From the NCBI RefSeq assembly GCF_958298935.1, contig NC_084928.1, positions 21,793,501 through 21,857,500 on the forward strand: a stretch of DNA of 64,000 bases. The letters run 5' to 3'. Every line of letters starts with the position of its first letter. The stretch's first letter is position 1. Under the pieces are notes generated by a model. It had not been told where the DNA came from and ran no database searches. It worked only from the letters and a program-made list of their open reading frames with translations. This DNA comes from Phragmites australis (Eukaryota; Streptophyta; Magnoliopsida; Poales; Poaceae). Of the stretch, positions 1 to 12,537 are shown one piece after another. The translations under genes were made by a program, and so were the position numbers.

Positions 1-408
1 TTTGCCAATTCCTAAGTTTCTTAGATATGCACGCAATCACCATCAAATAACTGAGAAGCCTACTCCCATCCATTTTTCCTCTTGTGATTATGAGCAAGAA
101 TAATTTCTTTGTCATGTTAGTGAACTGAAAAGAAGAAGGATGATCAACAACCACCCTTTTTATCTTGTAGATTCTTTGTTGAAATTATTAACATGTCTAG
201 GTGAATATGGCATTAAGAATACTAGGAGTTATCCCCTATCCATGACACCAAAATTTCAATTCTTCATCACTTGATGCATGTTAATTTGCAGAAACATAAT
301 ACAATCCACTCGTGTCCGTTGTCGCTACATTCATAAACTCTTAAATCCTATGCACTCTCCCCTAACCTCAATCTAATTTTGGGACAAGATTCTTTTAAGG
401 GGGAGGCT
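1..408 (+). mobile_element. 3' internal end of a Ty3/gypsy-type retroelement, with polypurine tract
   Basis: No open frame survives. The last bases before position 409 are a purine run (AAGGGGGAGGC, 398-408) followed directly by TGACAC. That is the usual arrangement of a polypurine tract next to the start of a 3' LTR. The rest of the segment is AT-rich non-coding sequence, read as the 3' untranslated part of the element. The assignment rests on the tract and junction only. Confidence 0.45.
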
Positions 409-2280
409 TGACACATCTCAGATTTCATCTACATGTCATCATCCATGTCATGAGCGTCCATGAGCATTTTGATGAATTATGTGAATTATTTAATTTGTGT
501 TGAATTCAAATTGAATTAAACAGAGAAAATCAATGAAATGATAAAAACTCTATTAAATGAGGCATTACAAAGGAACTCACTTTTTCACCAAATAATATAG
601 TGTTGGAAATAATTTTATAAATTAGTGCATCACTTGGCGAGAATATTAGTGAATTTTGTAGATTTTTTGGGAATTTCCTTGATGGCTTTAGAATTTCCAT
701 ATGATTTAAAGGTAAGCTTTTTGGAGAATTTTAATTTGAATTCTACACATGTTTTTGAGTTGAGTCCTTTTCAAATGGATTCTTCTCAAATTATAGTTGC
801 TACACATAAAATTTCAAGATTTTTGGACCACCCTAGCCCACCTGTTTGAACTGAGAGAGAGGGAGAGAGAGAGAGAGGTGCATTATTGGTCTTTTGTTCA
901 CTGTTCACCATGAACCCCACCTGTCATTGTCTCCCTTCTCCCAACAATTTCCGTGCATAGAACCGGCCATGCCATGCGGCCGATAATGCCTACTGGCCAC
1001 CGAGTCACCCGTGCTCCCCAGCACCTTATCTTCTCCCCCACTGTTATAAGTCGAACGGGGGATTGTCCATTGTTTGTGAGCTCTAAGGCGTATTATGTTT
1101 CACAAAAATAATAATGATGGAATATGAGATTGTGCAGATGAGAGGATATTTGGGTGGGCATTAGGGATGGTTTGGGAAGGGAGTCTCGGTTGTTATAGGC
1201 TCTCTTGAATTGATTAAGCCGAATATGGTAAAGATGAACCAAATACATTTTGGATCTGCGATCTTTTGACTTGAACACCTATGGTATGAATGGGTTGGCT
1301 TGTAGAAGGGACTTGAGGTTGCTCTGGTAGTGGACCTAAGTGGCCTTCAAACCGAGAGGTGCATACCCAAACAGTCGGGGTATAATTAGGATTGTCACGG
1401 GTACCACCTCTTGCAATGTGATTAGTTGCATGCATGAATTATATGGTCTCATGTCATGTGGGTAAAGTACTCCCATATAGAGTGTAAAATCATTTGCAAT
1501 TGCCGCGCTCTTGGAAATGACATTCTTAATGCCCATTGGACATCAATCGTAGAGTTTCATGAATTTGAGGCATGTTTAGATATGGGATGGTGGAAGTTGG
1601 TTCTTGTATATCTTATGCTTGATAATACCTTGTTTACTTGTTGGTTATGGATATCAATTTGTTGTCCTGTGAGGATAGTCATTATTGTAGGTTTATGTAG
1701 TTGCTCATACATATGTTGTTTTAAATTGCTTTTTCACATAAATTAATTTAACTTGTGGCCTGTTACTTTATATATACCTTAGGAGTAAGTCATGCAAGTA
1801 TGTTCGTATTGATGGTGCTATTATTGAGATTTTTTAGTGAGGATGAGCTTGTTTATGCTTACTTTGTGCCTGCCGATGTCAGTGATAAGCAAGAGTAGTG
1901 CCATACTACTCGGGCTAACCCCAGTGGTGCCTAAGGGCAATGGTGCCACTTGTCTTTAGTTGTTTAGTTTATTCTGCTGCACATAGATGTTAACTTGCTA
2001 CATGATAAATTTGATGTATTTTGCTTTGTCTAGCTTATTTTAATGTTTTGTTGAGAGCAAGGACTTGTATGTACTTTAATTACTTGCTCTTTATTATGTC
2101 TTGAGATAATATGCTTGTTGTAAAGGTATGTGTTATGATCTTTAGACATATAAACACATACCAAGACTTCCATAATTGGACTTGTTTTAATCGAGTTAAC
2201 GGCTGGGATGGACGTATTTAGATGTGGGACATGGCATGTCCAATGACACTTAGTTTGGTTAGTTGTATTAGCTCTCAACT
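409..2280 (+). mobile_element. Putative 3' LTR of a gypsy-type element (3' border not fixed)
   Basis: Begins TGACACATCTCAGATTT right after a polypurine tract and has the mixed base composition of long gypsy LTRs in grasses. A TATA-like TTATAAG lies near 1044. I found no second copy in the window, so neither the far border nor a target duplication could be set; 2280 is a guess. The open frames inside (for example 625-849 and 1456-1746) resemble no protein I know. Confidence 0.35.
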
Positions 2281-2791
2281 TTTATTGACGGCCAATCCAT
2301 TTGATTGAACTGAGTACAATTTGGACGACTCTCACATAGACCAAAGCAAAATATAACATTTTTGAAATCCGCATAACAAAATCTACAGCTTTCATGTAGA
2401 CACTTAGTTTTATTCTATCGTTACAAGGGCGTAAATCACAACGGAAAATAGAGGACCAAATCTACCTATGAGTTCTCATCAGTGAACTTCTACAGACAAC
2501 CATCGACACATATTGCTCCAAACATTTTATAATTATATGAGCAGATAGGTTACAACATTATATACAACTTTCGTTATCATGAGAAAAAAATCATTAAAGC
2601 CTCTGAATTTGCCTACGAACAGAAAATGAATCTTGAATCCAACCCTGCTACACAACAAACTTCCAACCTATATTGTGCCTAACCCACTGGCCCAAAAATG
2701 TTAAAATATAGGTGAAAGGTGGGGATTTCATACCTAAGTCACCTACTGTTTGGTACTGTGGCACGTGGCTACTGTAGCATGATAGTAGCAG
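2281..2791. other. Intergenic sequence, no feature recognised
   Basis: AT-rich sequence between the putative LTR and the hAT-type element. I see no long open frame, repeat or RNA gene in it. Confidence 0.4.
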
Positions 2792-2799
2792 GGTGGCAG

Positions 2800-3288
2800 C
2801 TATAGATGGCCAAATAGGCCATGCCTATTGGCCTAGCCCGAGGCCTGGTACCGTTGGCATGGCCCAGGCACGTTATGAGGCCACGAGCACACCTGGATCC
2901 GGTTATTTTTTATTTTGTATATTTTTTATTTTATAGCTATTTTAATCTATTTTCTATATGTTTTATCTCATTTTCATCTATTTCTATATTTTTATATTTT
3001 TAAGCTATTTTTTATTTTTCGGGCCAATCGTGCCATCAGGCCGACCGTGTGCCATCGGACCGGCCGTGAGCCGTCGGGCCGCCCACGGCGCCATGCCCGT
3101 CGTTCCCGTCGGGCTGCAATCGTGCCAAGGCCGGCTCGGTACGACACGATGCATGATGGGCTATGCCGTGGGTCAAGGGCACGACACGCGAGCTAGCACG
3201 ACACAACCTGTTACACTAGCCTAGCTATCAGGCTGTGCCTAGCTGGGCCGGTGCCGGGCCGACCCAATTGGCCCATTTGGACACTTTT
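2800..3288. mobile_element. Non-autonomous hAT-type element with 8-bp target site duplication
   Basis: A 489-bp GC-rich block flanked on both sides by the same 8 bp, GGTGGCAG (2792-2799 and 3289-3296). Its ends are imperfect inverted repeats: ATGGCCAAATAGGCC on the left against GTGTCCAAATGGGCC read inward from the right. An 8-bp duplication is the signature of hAT transposition. The interior is rich in GGGCC and GCCGTG and codes for nothing recognisable. Related GC-rich sequence recurs at 51480-51905 and 56220-56650. Confidence 0.7.
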
Positions 3289-3296
3289 GGTGGCAG

Positions 3297-3819
3297 GCAA
3301 GTGGGGGGAGGGAGGGCGAGACAGCCAACCCTAAGGGGAAAAGGCGGTCACTTTGGGGCTTAGGCCTACTGTGTGGTGCAGCCTAGTCCTAGGTTGGGCC
3401 CAAGAGGGGAAAATGGGGTTGGCTGGCCTCCAAAGCCAACCTAATATTATGTCTTCCTATTTTAAACATTATACCAAGGTATTTTCACTTTCCACCTTAA
3501 AAAACGAATTTGTTACTAACATACTTGTGGGGGTGAAAATTAACTTATGAGTACCTTCATCGGGGAGTTTTTTTTTTTTTGCAATTTTTCCTTTGGAAAA
3601 AAGCTCAAATTAACTTATTTTTTGGGAAATAAAAGAGGGTTTTGTTTTTGTCTAAAATTTTGTAGAGAGAGAAAAAATGCAGAAAAAATAAGATGCAACC
3701 GTTTGAATTTCTTTTTGTTCTTGCAGGAATAATGACAGAGTTTTGTTACGTTTTGCGATGATTCAGGATTTTCTTTATAAAACTAAAGTCCAACTACTCT
3801 AGTAAGGAATGTTCATAAT
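3297..3819. other. Intergenic sequence, no gene recognised
   Basis: Starts with a G-rich stretch (3300-3440) and becomes AT-rich with homopolymer runs. It lies downstream of the 3' end of the ankyrin gene, which is on the minus strand. No supported coding frame. Confidence 0.4.
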
Positions 3820-3875
3820 ATTAGGTTGTATTGAATAGAGTACTCTATAAACTACTCTATTCAATACAACCTAAT
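3820..3875. repeat. Perfect 23-bp inverted repeat (hairpin) with 10-nt loop
   Basis: Bases 3820-3842 are exactly complementary to 3853-3875, with a 10-base spacer. The arm begins ATTAGGTTGTATTGAATAGA. It lies 235 bp beyond the stop codon of the ankyrin gene, possibly inside that gene's 3' UTR. It could be the core of a small inverted-repeat transposon or a transcript hairpin; the sequence alone does not decide. Confidence 0.75.
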
Positions 3876-4110
3876 TAATAGAGTGCTGGTACCATAAAAA
3901 AACTCTTTAAGTATTATTGTTCATAATTTTATAACAAATGTTTAAACAAACCAATAGCTATAGAGAAGTACATCAGATGCTTACACCCGAACGGCAGGTA
4001 CAAAGATGCTTAGGCTTGAAACAAAGTAGAAAAGAAATTGTTCGGAAAATAAAATTATATGGGACAACCTTGATACAACCTTGCATGCCATCCATCACAG
4101 CCGTCTTGAA

Positions 4111-7100
4111 TCACACGTACCCCAACAGACGGGTCAATGGGCGCGCAATGCTGTTTGTGTGGTTTCCCAACAGGCCGAAGAGTATGATGTAGGGCCAGAA
4201 CATATACACCATGTTGACTATGAATCCAGTCCCCAAGTACTTGAGCAATGCCACCGCTCCTACCTTTCTGCTAAGGACGATAGCTGTGTCAACCAATAGC
4301 ATCCGCAAAAAGATGAGTGCATCGAGCAACACAAGAGCTGTCATCGCGCAGGTCGCAATGGCAGTGGCCGGGGCCACTGGAGAGAGCAGTAGATATAGGG
4401 CAAATGCGAAGGCGGCACAGAAGCTTCTCGCGGATCCGAGCAGCAACGCCAACGAGAAGGAGACTAACTTGATTCGTTTCTCTATGTCGACAGCAGCTGT
4501 ACCACAGTATACGAGCGTGAAGGTGGCTATTGTCGAGCAGCTGAATGCTATTGTGTTGGCAATGATAAACCCGTCGAAAGCATATTTCCCGGCCATGATG
4601 GGGGTGCCGGTGGGTTCTGAGCCACCAGGCATTGGTGCGCCAGCGAGCTTGATGTTACCTCGGCTCTCGTCGGTTCCGCCGGGCATTGTGAAAACCGCCG
4701 CGAATGTCGCCGTCGCGACGAGCACTGAGCAGATGCCGACAATCTGTGCAAACTCAGTTATCTTCTTCGACTCTTCATCCTTGTCTAGCTTGAGAACGAG
4801 CTTTTCTTTGAAGCGATCGCGCCGACAGTTGCCGTTCTGAGCGTTTGCAAAAGTTAGCATACCCAGTATCCTACGCTGGGCTTGCTGCAAGACCAAACAA
4901 ACACCAAAATGTTAATTATATTTTTCCATTCCTTTTCTAATCAATTAAATCAACATATAATATATATAACAACCCACCTATGTTATCCCTATATGCAGTG
5001 TTAATTTGCAGTAATTTTCACTAAAATTACAAAATGTGTAGTACTGCAATTTAAGTGCATATGCATGCTATTCTAGGGACTGAGAGATAAAAATTCTCAG
5101 GTGAGTGAAAATTAGTAAAAACTAAAGACTATTTATCATTCGTATAAAGAGAACACAATTATTCCCTAAAAACGGGAAGATATTCTCTTTTTTTCTGATT
5201 AGTTGGAAAACAAAGAGTAAGAGTAGCCGAATTATTTACCATCCCGAAATAAAATCCTGAAGGAGCTTTGCTCTTAGAAAGATCCATGGGGGTGTTTCCC
5301 TCTTCATTTGGCAAGTTCAGGCGAACATGTCGGTTCTTGATGAGAGCCTGGAATATGCCCAAATCTCCTCCAAGGATAGCTAGGTGCAGGGCAGTGTTCC
5401 CTTGGTTGTCCTGGACATTCAGGATGGACTTAAAGTCTGGTCTCATGCACACAAATTTCACGATAGTACTTCTCTTCTTCTCAACAGCAGTATGAAGGAA
5501 GGTTCTCCCCTGAGAATCGAGCAAGCCGGCGCAGCCAGCACACTCGGTGAGCAAGATGATGACAGCCACCAGATTGCCTGCCGAGGCAGCAACGTGCAAC
5601 GGAAACAACCCGTCGATGTCGGGCTGAAACGCTGAAGACGGATCAGATTGCACCAGTTGGTAGAGTGGAAGCATCAACCACCCGTAGAATTTGACAAGGC
5701 ACTTTGCCGGGCCAAAGTAGATGCCGTAGGAGTAAAATTCGAGGGTCCTCGCCATGAAAACAAAAAGGAAAAATTCGAGGGAAGGATCATCCGCTGATGC
5801 AGCGAAGTGCATTGGTGTACTTCCAGAGATGTCCAGTTCTTTGGTCAGGTCTTTGTTCCATCGAAGTAGCTCCTTTGTCATGTCTGTAATTGCTATTACT
5901 TAGTTAGACAGAGCTAAAAGACAAACTGAACAGCACTACATTTAGCAGGCATCCCATTCACCTTTTTTCTCTTTTCAAAAAATGTAAGAGTAAATTTATA
6001 AAAACTACAGGTCTTTGGCACGTGTAAGAAAACTACACATATAAGAGATTCTATCAAAGAACTATACATTAAGCAACACCCATTATAAAAATACACATTT
6101 ATGCGAGTGTGTCACATTTAACAGGCCCGGATATGGCTAAATGGTCTCGCAATCCATTTACCCATGCATTGGCCGTGGCTTGGCCATGTTCTTTCCACAC
6201 CATGACATTTTTTTTCCCGGCTTGTGGCAGCCCATTTAGACATGTCACGTCCCATGGAATAGCCAAAAGTTTAAGTTTTGAAAGAGAAAAATAGAAAAGG
6301 TTTTAATTTAAAACTATTAATTAAAAAGGCATAGAGAATAAAAACATTTCTAGGATAAATATTTAATTTTCTTATACATAGGCCAAAGAACATGTAGCCC
6401 TTTTGAAATTTACTAAAATTACAAATGGGATATCTTTGTGATCGAGGCCTATGCACATTCAAACTTTTGAGAAAAAAATTCTTTCAAACGTTATCAATGA
6501 TCAAAACAACATTCGTCCAATTTAATTGATCACATGAAAACTATACTAGCCGATTGTAATCTAAGTTCCTAACGTTGTATACTTTTACAATTTCTACAAA
6601 ACATAATTTTGGTCAAGAATTGCTCACTCGGTATAATGACTCTTTCACATAATGAGTTCGCTCCGTACCATTCAATAAATCTTGGAAAGAAAGAATCTTG
6701 AAACATGTCACATTATGAAGGACAATCACAAATGAAATTATTTCCATCAAAGTCAATTATCATTTGCTTGATAGGGAAGAAAAAAAAAGGGAAATTCATC
6801 TTTCAACTTCAATGTACTCCCTCCAATCATAAATATATGTCGATTTGAATAAGAGATAGTCTTCAATACATAGAATTGACCACTACTTTCTACTCAAATA
6901 TATTTATAAAATTTATTAAATTTATGATATTATGAAAGCATTTTTTAAGACAACTCTAGACATATGATTTTAAGATTTACAAACTAAATATTTTGAAAGC
7001 TATTGTTAATCAACTCTGTGTTACTACAAATCTATGCTCCTAATTTTAATAGCTTAAATTTGACTTAGAGGTTAGAGCATAAAGATTTGATTTCACGGTT

Positions 7101-8041
7101 TATTTCCCATATATACATCTAGGGTCTACCATATAATAATTATAATTATCGGCCGCCAGATTGAAGGTTGTCATATATAGTTTAGTTTCCAGCTTTTTCT
7201 AATAATTTCTAGTATCCTTTTTCTGAACATATCTAAGCGCCCTGTTATTGACTTTAAGAGAAAAAGGTAAAGACTTAATGTTAAGAATCAAGAATACTTC
7301 ACTTTTGCTGTGGAGAACAGCAGTATGTAAGGCACTCTGCCCATGTGGGCCGGAGTACGCCAGCTTATTGTCCTGAGCAATCAACTCACTAGCAATAGAG
7401 CGATGATCCAGCGAGGTGGCCAGGTACAATGGCGATGTACCATCGTTGGCAATCACACGGGCCAACTCCTTGTCCTCGGACATCAATGTCTTGACCATAC
7501 ATATACCAGTACGGTCGCCAAAGCGGACCGCCTCGTGCAGCGCCGTCTCCCCACGCTTGTTCTGCATCCTCAACATGGTCTTCCTCTCGTCGCCACTGGT
7601 AGTCTGATTAATAAGGAGGGAGACCATATGATCGTTCCCAGCCCGCGCGGCACAGTGCAGTGGCGTATCTCCGTTGCCGTTGCACGCGACAAGCATCTCC
7701 TTGGCCTTGCTGGAGATGGCCTCAGCCATCTTCAAGTACCCTGAATGGTTCCCACTGGCCGCCACCACATGGAGGGCAGAGGTCCCATTGGTGGCAGCTG
7801 CCTCGTAGACCGCCGGGGCCTCCTCCAAATGAATGGAAACTTCGCGGCTCAACGCAGCGGACACCGCCGCTCCTCCGTCTTCCTTTTCGAGAAATTTCTC
7901 TAACCATTCAGAGTTACCGGAGCATGCGGCCCTTAGCAGCTCGGGCCGCCTGGCCACGACAAGGTCCTGCATTACACGCTTGTCGTGGGCCTTCTTCTCA
8001 TGGCTGTAAAGCGGCGACCTCGAAATGTTGCTTGACTCCAT
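4111..8041 (-). CDS. Ankyrin-repeat protein with C-terminal PGG membrane domain (three exons)
   Basis: Exons by GT/AG signals and frame: 8041-7303, 5883-5240 and 4884-4111, giving 718 residues. Exons 1 and 2 hold about nine to ten ankyrin repeats (cores such as NGDTPLHCAARAGN, RGETALHEAVRFGD, QGNTALHLAILGGD). Exon 3 opens with QAQRRILGML and carries the PGG domain (FAQIVGICSVLVATATFAAV, then MPGG) and about four hydrophobic helices. Known members of this plant family (ACD6/ITN1 type) sit in membranes and affect defence or salt responses; this protein's role is inferred from the family only. Exon 1 ends after AGCAAAA using a GTGAAG donor; the more obvious GTATTC donor would put a stop in frame. 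The start MESSNISRSP is the first ATG, 55 bp from a transposon insertion. No internal stop or frameshift was found. Ankyrin repeats around residue 290 contain a long hydrophobic stretch where the register is unclear. Confidence 0.85.
6817..7080. mobile_element. Stowaway-like MITE remnant in intron 1 of the ankyrin gene
   Basis: Begins CTCCCTCCAATCATAAATAT directly after a TA dinucleotide (6815-6816), matching the end of Stowaway/Tc1-mariner MITEs in grasses. The AT-rich body fits. The opposite inverted end (GGGAG type) is not visible, so the element is truncated or eroded and the right border is approximate. Confidence 0.45.
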
Positions 8042-8155
8042 TGCTTCACTCGCACCACTCGAGCCCTAGCTATGGATGTGATGTATGCTTGGTGGCCAGT
8101 GGCGGAGCCAGCGGAGGCTCGAGGGGGTGCTGATCTCACTACCGGAATTTGAAGG

Positions 8156-8430
8156 TTTGCCGAGTGTCCTATTATTTGCCGAGTGCATTTTGTCGCGCAC
8201 TCGGCAAACGACCCCTACGCCGAGTGCTGCACGAAAGCACTCGGCAAATAATTAGGCACTCGGCAAATTCAAGAATATACACTCGGCAAAGAATAGCACT
8301 CGGCAAACTCAAGAAAATACACTCGGCAAAGTCGGGCACTCGGCAAACATCACGCCATGTGTCCCTTCGGACGTAATCTGACGGCGCATCCCTCCTTTGC
8401 CGAGTGTCGTCTAACGGACACTCGGCAAAC
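8156..8430. repeat. Left subterminal repeat cluster (TTTGCCGAGTG and its complement)
   Basis: About a dozen copies of TTTGCCGAGTG or CACTCGGCAAA in both orientations within 275 bp. In CACTA elements such clusters are the binding sites for the element-encoded DNA-binding protein; that role is by family analogy. Confidence 0.85.
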
Positions 8431-8527
8431 ATTTCTTATTTTACTTTTTTAGGACACGAAAATGTTTTTCTCTTTTATTTTCTTTTTGTTTTCTTTTGTT
8501 CTCTTTTATTTTTTTTCCCCTCTCTTT

Positions 8528-9270
8528 CCATGTTAAAAATTGGTATTTTTCTGGATCCGTTTGCAATTTTTATGTCATTAAGTGCATTTCTAGGTTTTTA
8601 ATGAATATAAGTCAAATTTGTACTGCAAGTACATGAAATAATGGAAAAAACAATGGGTAGAAAAATCATATTTATGTTGTTGAGTCTATTTTTAGACCTT
8701 ACCCAAGAAATGAAAAGAAATTTGAAACATCTGGGTGGCAACACTTGACCACCAACATGTAGCTTATTGGTTTTTTAATTCTAAAAAAAGCAAACGAAAT
8801 CTGAAAAATATAAGACTTGCCATGGTGTCATGATATGATACGTAGAGGCTATAGTAAAAATTTGAGAAGGTTTCACAAAAGTTGTCACGTACGATGCTTA
8901 GAAACCGAAGCATCTCCGAGGAAGGATCGTGGTTTCGAGACGGAACGGATCAGGTTTGAAGCCGAAGTGACGATTGAATCATCGTTTGACCTTGAAACTT
9001 TTTCTACACTCAACATACAACATAGCATATTCCATGTTAAAATTTGGTATTTTTCTGGGTCCGTTTGCAATTTTTAATTCATTAAGTACATTTCTAGGCT
9101 TTTAATGGATATAAGTCAAATTTGTACTGCAAGTGCATGAAATAATGGAAAAAAATGGGTAGAAAAATTATATTCATGTTGTTGCGTCTATTTTTAGGAC
9201 TTACTCAAGAGATGGAAAGAAATTTGAAATATCTGGGTGGCAACACTCGACCACCAACATGTAGCTTACC
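8528..9270. repeat. Direct duplication inside the CACTA element
   Basis: 8528-8769 and 9032-9270 are near-identical direct copies. Both start CCATGTTAAAA and end near ACCAACATGTAGCTTA, separated by about 260 bp of unrelated sequence. Only small substitutions and indels separate them. Confidence 0.75.
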
Positions 9271-9789
9271 ATGATGTAAAAAAATAAATAGATGAAAAGA
9301 AAAAAACATAAAACAAATAAAATAAAGAAAGAAAAAACAAAGAAGTAAAGAAAAACTAAACAACACTTTTGAAAAAAAAAACATTCTTAAAAAAAATCAG
9401 TTTTTTACCGAGTGTCTGTGTTTTAACACTCGGCAAACAATGAAATAATTTTTTTCCCGTGACCGCGCCTTTTTTTTCGTCGGCCACGCCTTTTTTTTTT
9501 CCGGCTGCGCGTTATTCATTCGTTCAATTCCTGTAGTTAACTGTTCATCGCTGTACGTCGCGCAACAAACCGTCGGATGGAAAGACCAGCGTGGATCGCT
9601 AGCACGTGTTCCCGCACCGACGCTTCCAATCAGATATTTTCCCCACCGGTGATTCCAAGGCAGCAAAAAAAAAAAGCAGAGAGCTCCTCCCCACCTGAGC
9701 TTCCACACTCTTCTTCTCCATCCCCCCCTCCCCACCGGACCAACTCTGCTGTCCACCTTCATCGACCCGACCTCCAAGTTTTCCCCGTG

Positions 9790-10131
9790 TAGACGGCATC
9801 AAGCCGCGCAACTGGACGCCGGGGGAAGCCGTTCATCGATCTGGAAGCCGAGCAGCTGCACGCCAGCGGAAGCAACGCCAACGGAAGAACTTCGGGGAGC
9901 TCCTACCGCATCAAGCCGAGTATCTGTAGGCAGGCGTTCGTCGACCCGGTGGGAGCTCCTGCCGCATCAAGCCGAGCAGCTGATGCCGGCGTTCGTCCAC
10001 CCGATGGGAGTTCCTGCCGCATCAAGCCGAGCAGCTGCACGCCCGCGCCGAGCAGCTGCATGCCGACGGAAGCCCTTCATCGACCCGGCCTGGGAGCTCC
10101 TGCCGCGTAGGCGCCATCAAGCCGAGTAGCT
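9790..10131. repeat. Degenerate GC-rich tandem repeat around CATCAAGCCGAGCAGCTG
   Basis: About seven variants of CATCAAGCCGAGCAGCTG occur at roughly 55-bp spacing, mixed with GGGAGCTCCTGCCGC. The block is far more GC-rich than the rest of the element and ends the GC-rich region that begins near 9540. It may derive from a captured host fragment, but no frame spans the repeats. Confidence 0.55.
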
Positions 10132-10281
10132 GGAAGAAGCATAAAGAAGCATAAAAGGTTGGGCCTCCGTAGCTGCTCTGGAGACTCTTCCTGCGTAGCC
10201 TCCGTGAAGTTCGGCCTCCGTAGCTAGCTCCAAAGAAATAGCCTGAAGAAGCATAAAAGGTTAGCCTCCATTTTCCTCACG

Positions 10282-10889
10282 CCAACTTCAGCTGTCCATT
10301 TTTAGTGCTAGACGTGTTCATAACATATTGCATAGTAAAATCACTGCCTGATGGTTTGCCCTGAATCAATGTCTTTAATCTATCAAGACATTACCATAAT
10401 TCTGAAGACCGTAGGATCTAAATTTCGCTTGAAACTGGGAGCAGCTTTTACAGTATAATGACCATGATTGGCTCTCTGAGAGAATACCTTTCATTGATAA
10501 TATTGGAATCCACAGTGCAATGGTTAGAGTTGTTCTTCTGAATACAATGGCCAGAATTACCTCTCTGAGTGAATATCTTTCATTGATAACATTGTTTAAT
10601 CTGTGTCTAAAATAGTATGATAGATAAATTTACATTTCCCCTTCTGAGTCAAAATAAGGGGGGAAAAATCCACATGTATTGCTAGGCATTAAGCTTGACA
10701 GTGCTTAAGATACATGTACATAACATATGATCTCACTCCAACTTCAGCTGTCCATTTTTAGTGCTAGACATGTTCACAAGCATAGTAAAATCCCTGCCTG
10801 TGGTTTGCCCTGAATCAATGTCTTTAATCTATCAAGACATTACCATAATTCTGAAGACCGTAGCATCTAAATTCCGCTTGAAACTGGGA
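10282..10889. repeat. Second direct duplication inside the CACTA element
   Basis: 10282-10440 and 10738-10889 both run from CCAACTTCAGCTGTCCATTT to GAAACTGGGA with few differences. This suggests repeated internal rearrangement of the element. Confidence 0.75.
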
Positions 10890-12145
10890 TGTCCTTCTTC
10901 TTTGCCACAATTCATTACTACTTTTGAGTCCTGAAGCAATTGAAGTAGTGTGAACTGTCAACTATAGTTCTTTTCATATGTGAGATTGTGTGCGCCAGGT
11001 TAATGCCTTATTGGAACCTGCAAAACTGCTGCCTGTTTGGGATTTTTTGAGAGTCGCCAGGTTAGCATCCAACCATCTGAAGCAGATTTACATCTTTACA
11101 ATATATATTTCTTGATCAAAATGTTACTTCTTTAGGCCAATCCAGTCCACTGAGGATCCAAGAATATTGAAATTCATGCTTCCATTTTTTTTCTACACTA
11201 AGTCTCACAGTTCTGTCGCTGACAGTGATTTTTGTAGTTATTCCCTTTGGATGATACTTATTATTTGTATATGTCATGCTTCTGTCAACATGTAATAATA
11301 CTTATTGGTCAATTGTAAGTATTTCCTGATCAAAATGTTGTTTTTCCTGTAAATTTTCCACCCCAGACTTAACCACTAGGTTTACTCACCCTCCTTCCAT
11401 TGTTTTGCAAGCTTCTTCCTCTTTTTGTAGAACCGGAAAGGAATCTCAATTTGTATTAAGAAAAATTTGGGTGAGTTCAACCTGTCAACGTACAATATTC
11501 TAAATTCATTTGATAGTTTTTGTTATGTTACAAAAATGCAATACAAAAAATGATGCATATTTTTCTTAGTTGCTAAAAAGGTTAATCCAAAAAATATTCC
11601 TAAAGATGTTTGGCTTGCCTGTTGATCGTTAGATAAGGTTCTCATGGGTTTGACCTGTTTAACTTCAGCAACAACTTCAAGTGTAAAACGAGCTACAATC
11701 GTACAGAGATCAACTCATATGGATATTTGGATTGAATTGTAAACTAAGTTGTTAAGTCAAGAAAATTCTCCCTGAATGGAGTTGCCTAGAGCTCCGAACC
11801 ACTCTGTAGTTTACTGCATTTTCCTTATGCTATTTTACACATGTTTCGTTGATTGAAGTTGTACACATGTTTCAACAATTTTTACTCAGTTGGGTTTCCT
11901 TTCTTTTCAGGTTTACATGTATGGAAGATCTCCTTGTAGCAGTTGTTAATGTCTAGAATGTACTGTATATGATCCTTTTCTAGTGCTCAAATGTGATACC
12001 CATCATGTCCTATGTAAGCTATGTAAACATGAATGTGCTATGTAAACATGAATGTGAAGTTGTATTTGTCAAAGTTGAATCTGGATGTGATGTATCTGCC
12101 TTGTCTAATGAATTTCGAATTTATTATGTGATGGTATGAAATGCA

Positions 12146-12148
<3 letters not shown>

Positions 12149-12228
<80 letters not shown>
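12149..12228. repeat. (AT)40 microsatellite
   Basis: An uninterrupted AT dinucleotide run of 80 bp in the right part of the CACTA element. The predicted peptides of alternating Ile and Tyr here are artefacts of the repeat. Confidence 0.95.
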
Positions 12229-12232
<4 letters not shown>

Positions 12233-12289
12233 TTGAATTGTAGCGATTTTTGGAAACGAAATCAAAAAATATATATATATATAACCCTT

Positions 12290-12537
12290 TGCCGAGTGTA
12301 AACACTCGGCAAAGAGTAAGGGTTTGCCGAGTGTAGACACTCGGCAAACCGGCCGTTACGGCCCTGCTGCCGTTTAGTCGTTTTTTTTTTGCCGAGTACC
12401 GGATTTGACTCTTGGCAAAGAGTTTGCCGAGTGCGCGATAGAAAACACTCGGCAAACAGCTGTTTGCCGGCACTGTGTATGCCGACAGCTGTTTGCCGAG
12501 TGTTACACTCGGCAAACACTTTGCCGAGTGTTTTTAA
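12290..12537. repeat. Right subterminal repeat cluster of the CACTA element
   Basis: About ten copies of TTTGCCGAGTG or its complement in both orientations, mirroring the left cluster and ending about 50 bp from the right terminus. Confidence 0.85.

Noticed and set aside
4211..4840. 209-codon plus-strand frame opposite ankyrin exon 3
   Set aside because: Shadow of the real minus-strand exon, which has PGG-domain motifs and splice signals.
8156..8430. Regular short repeats that could suggest a CRISPR array
   Set aside because: Spacing is irregular, copies occur in both orientations, and the site is a CACTA terminus in a plant genome.
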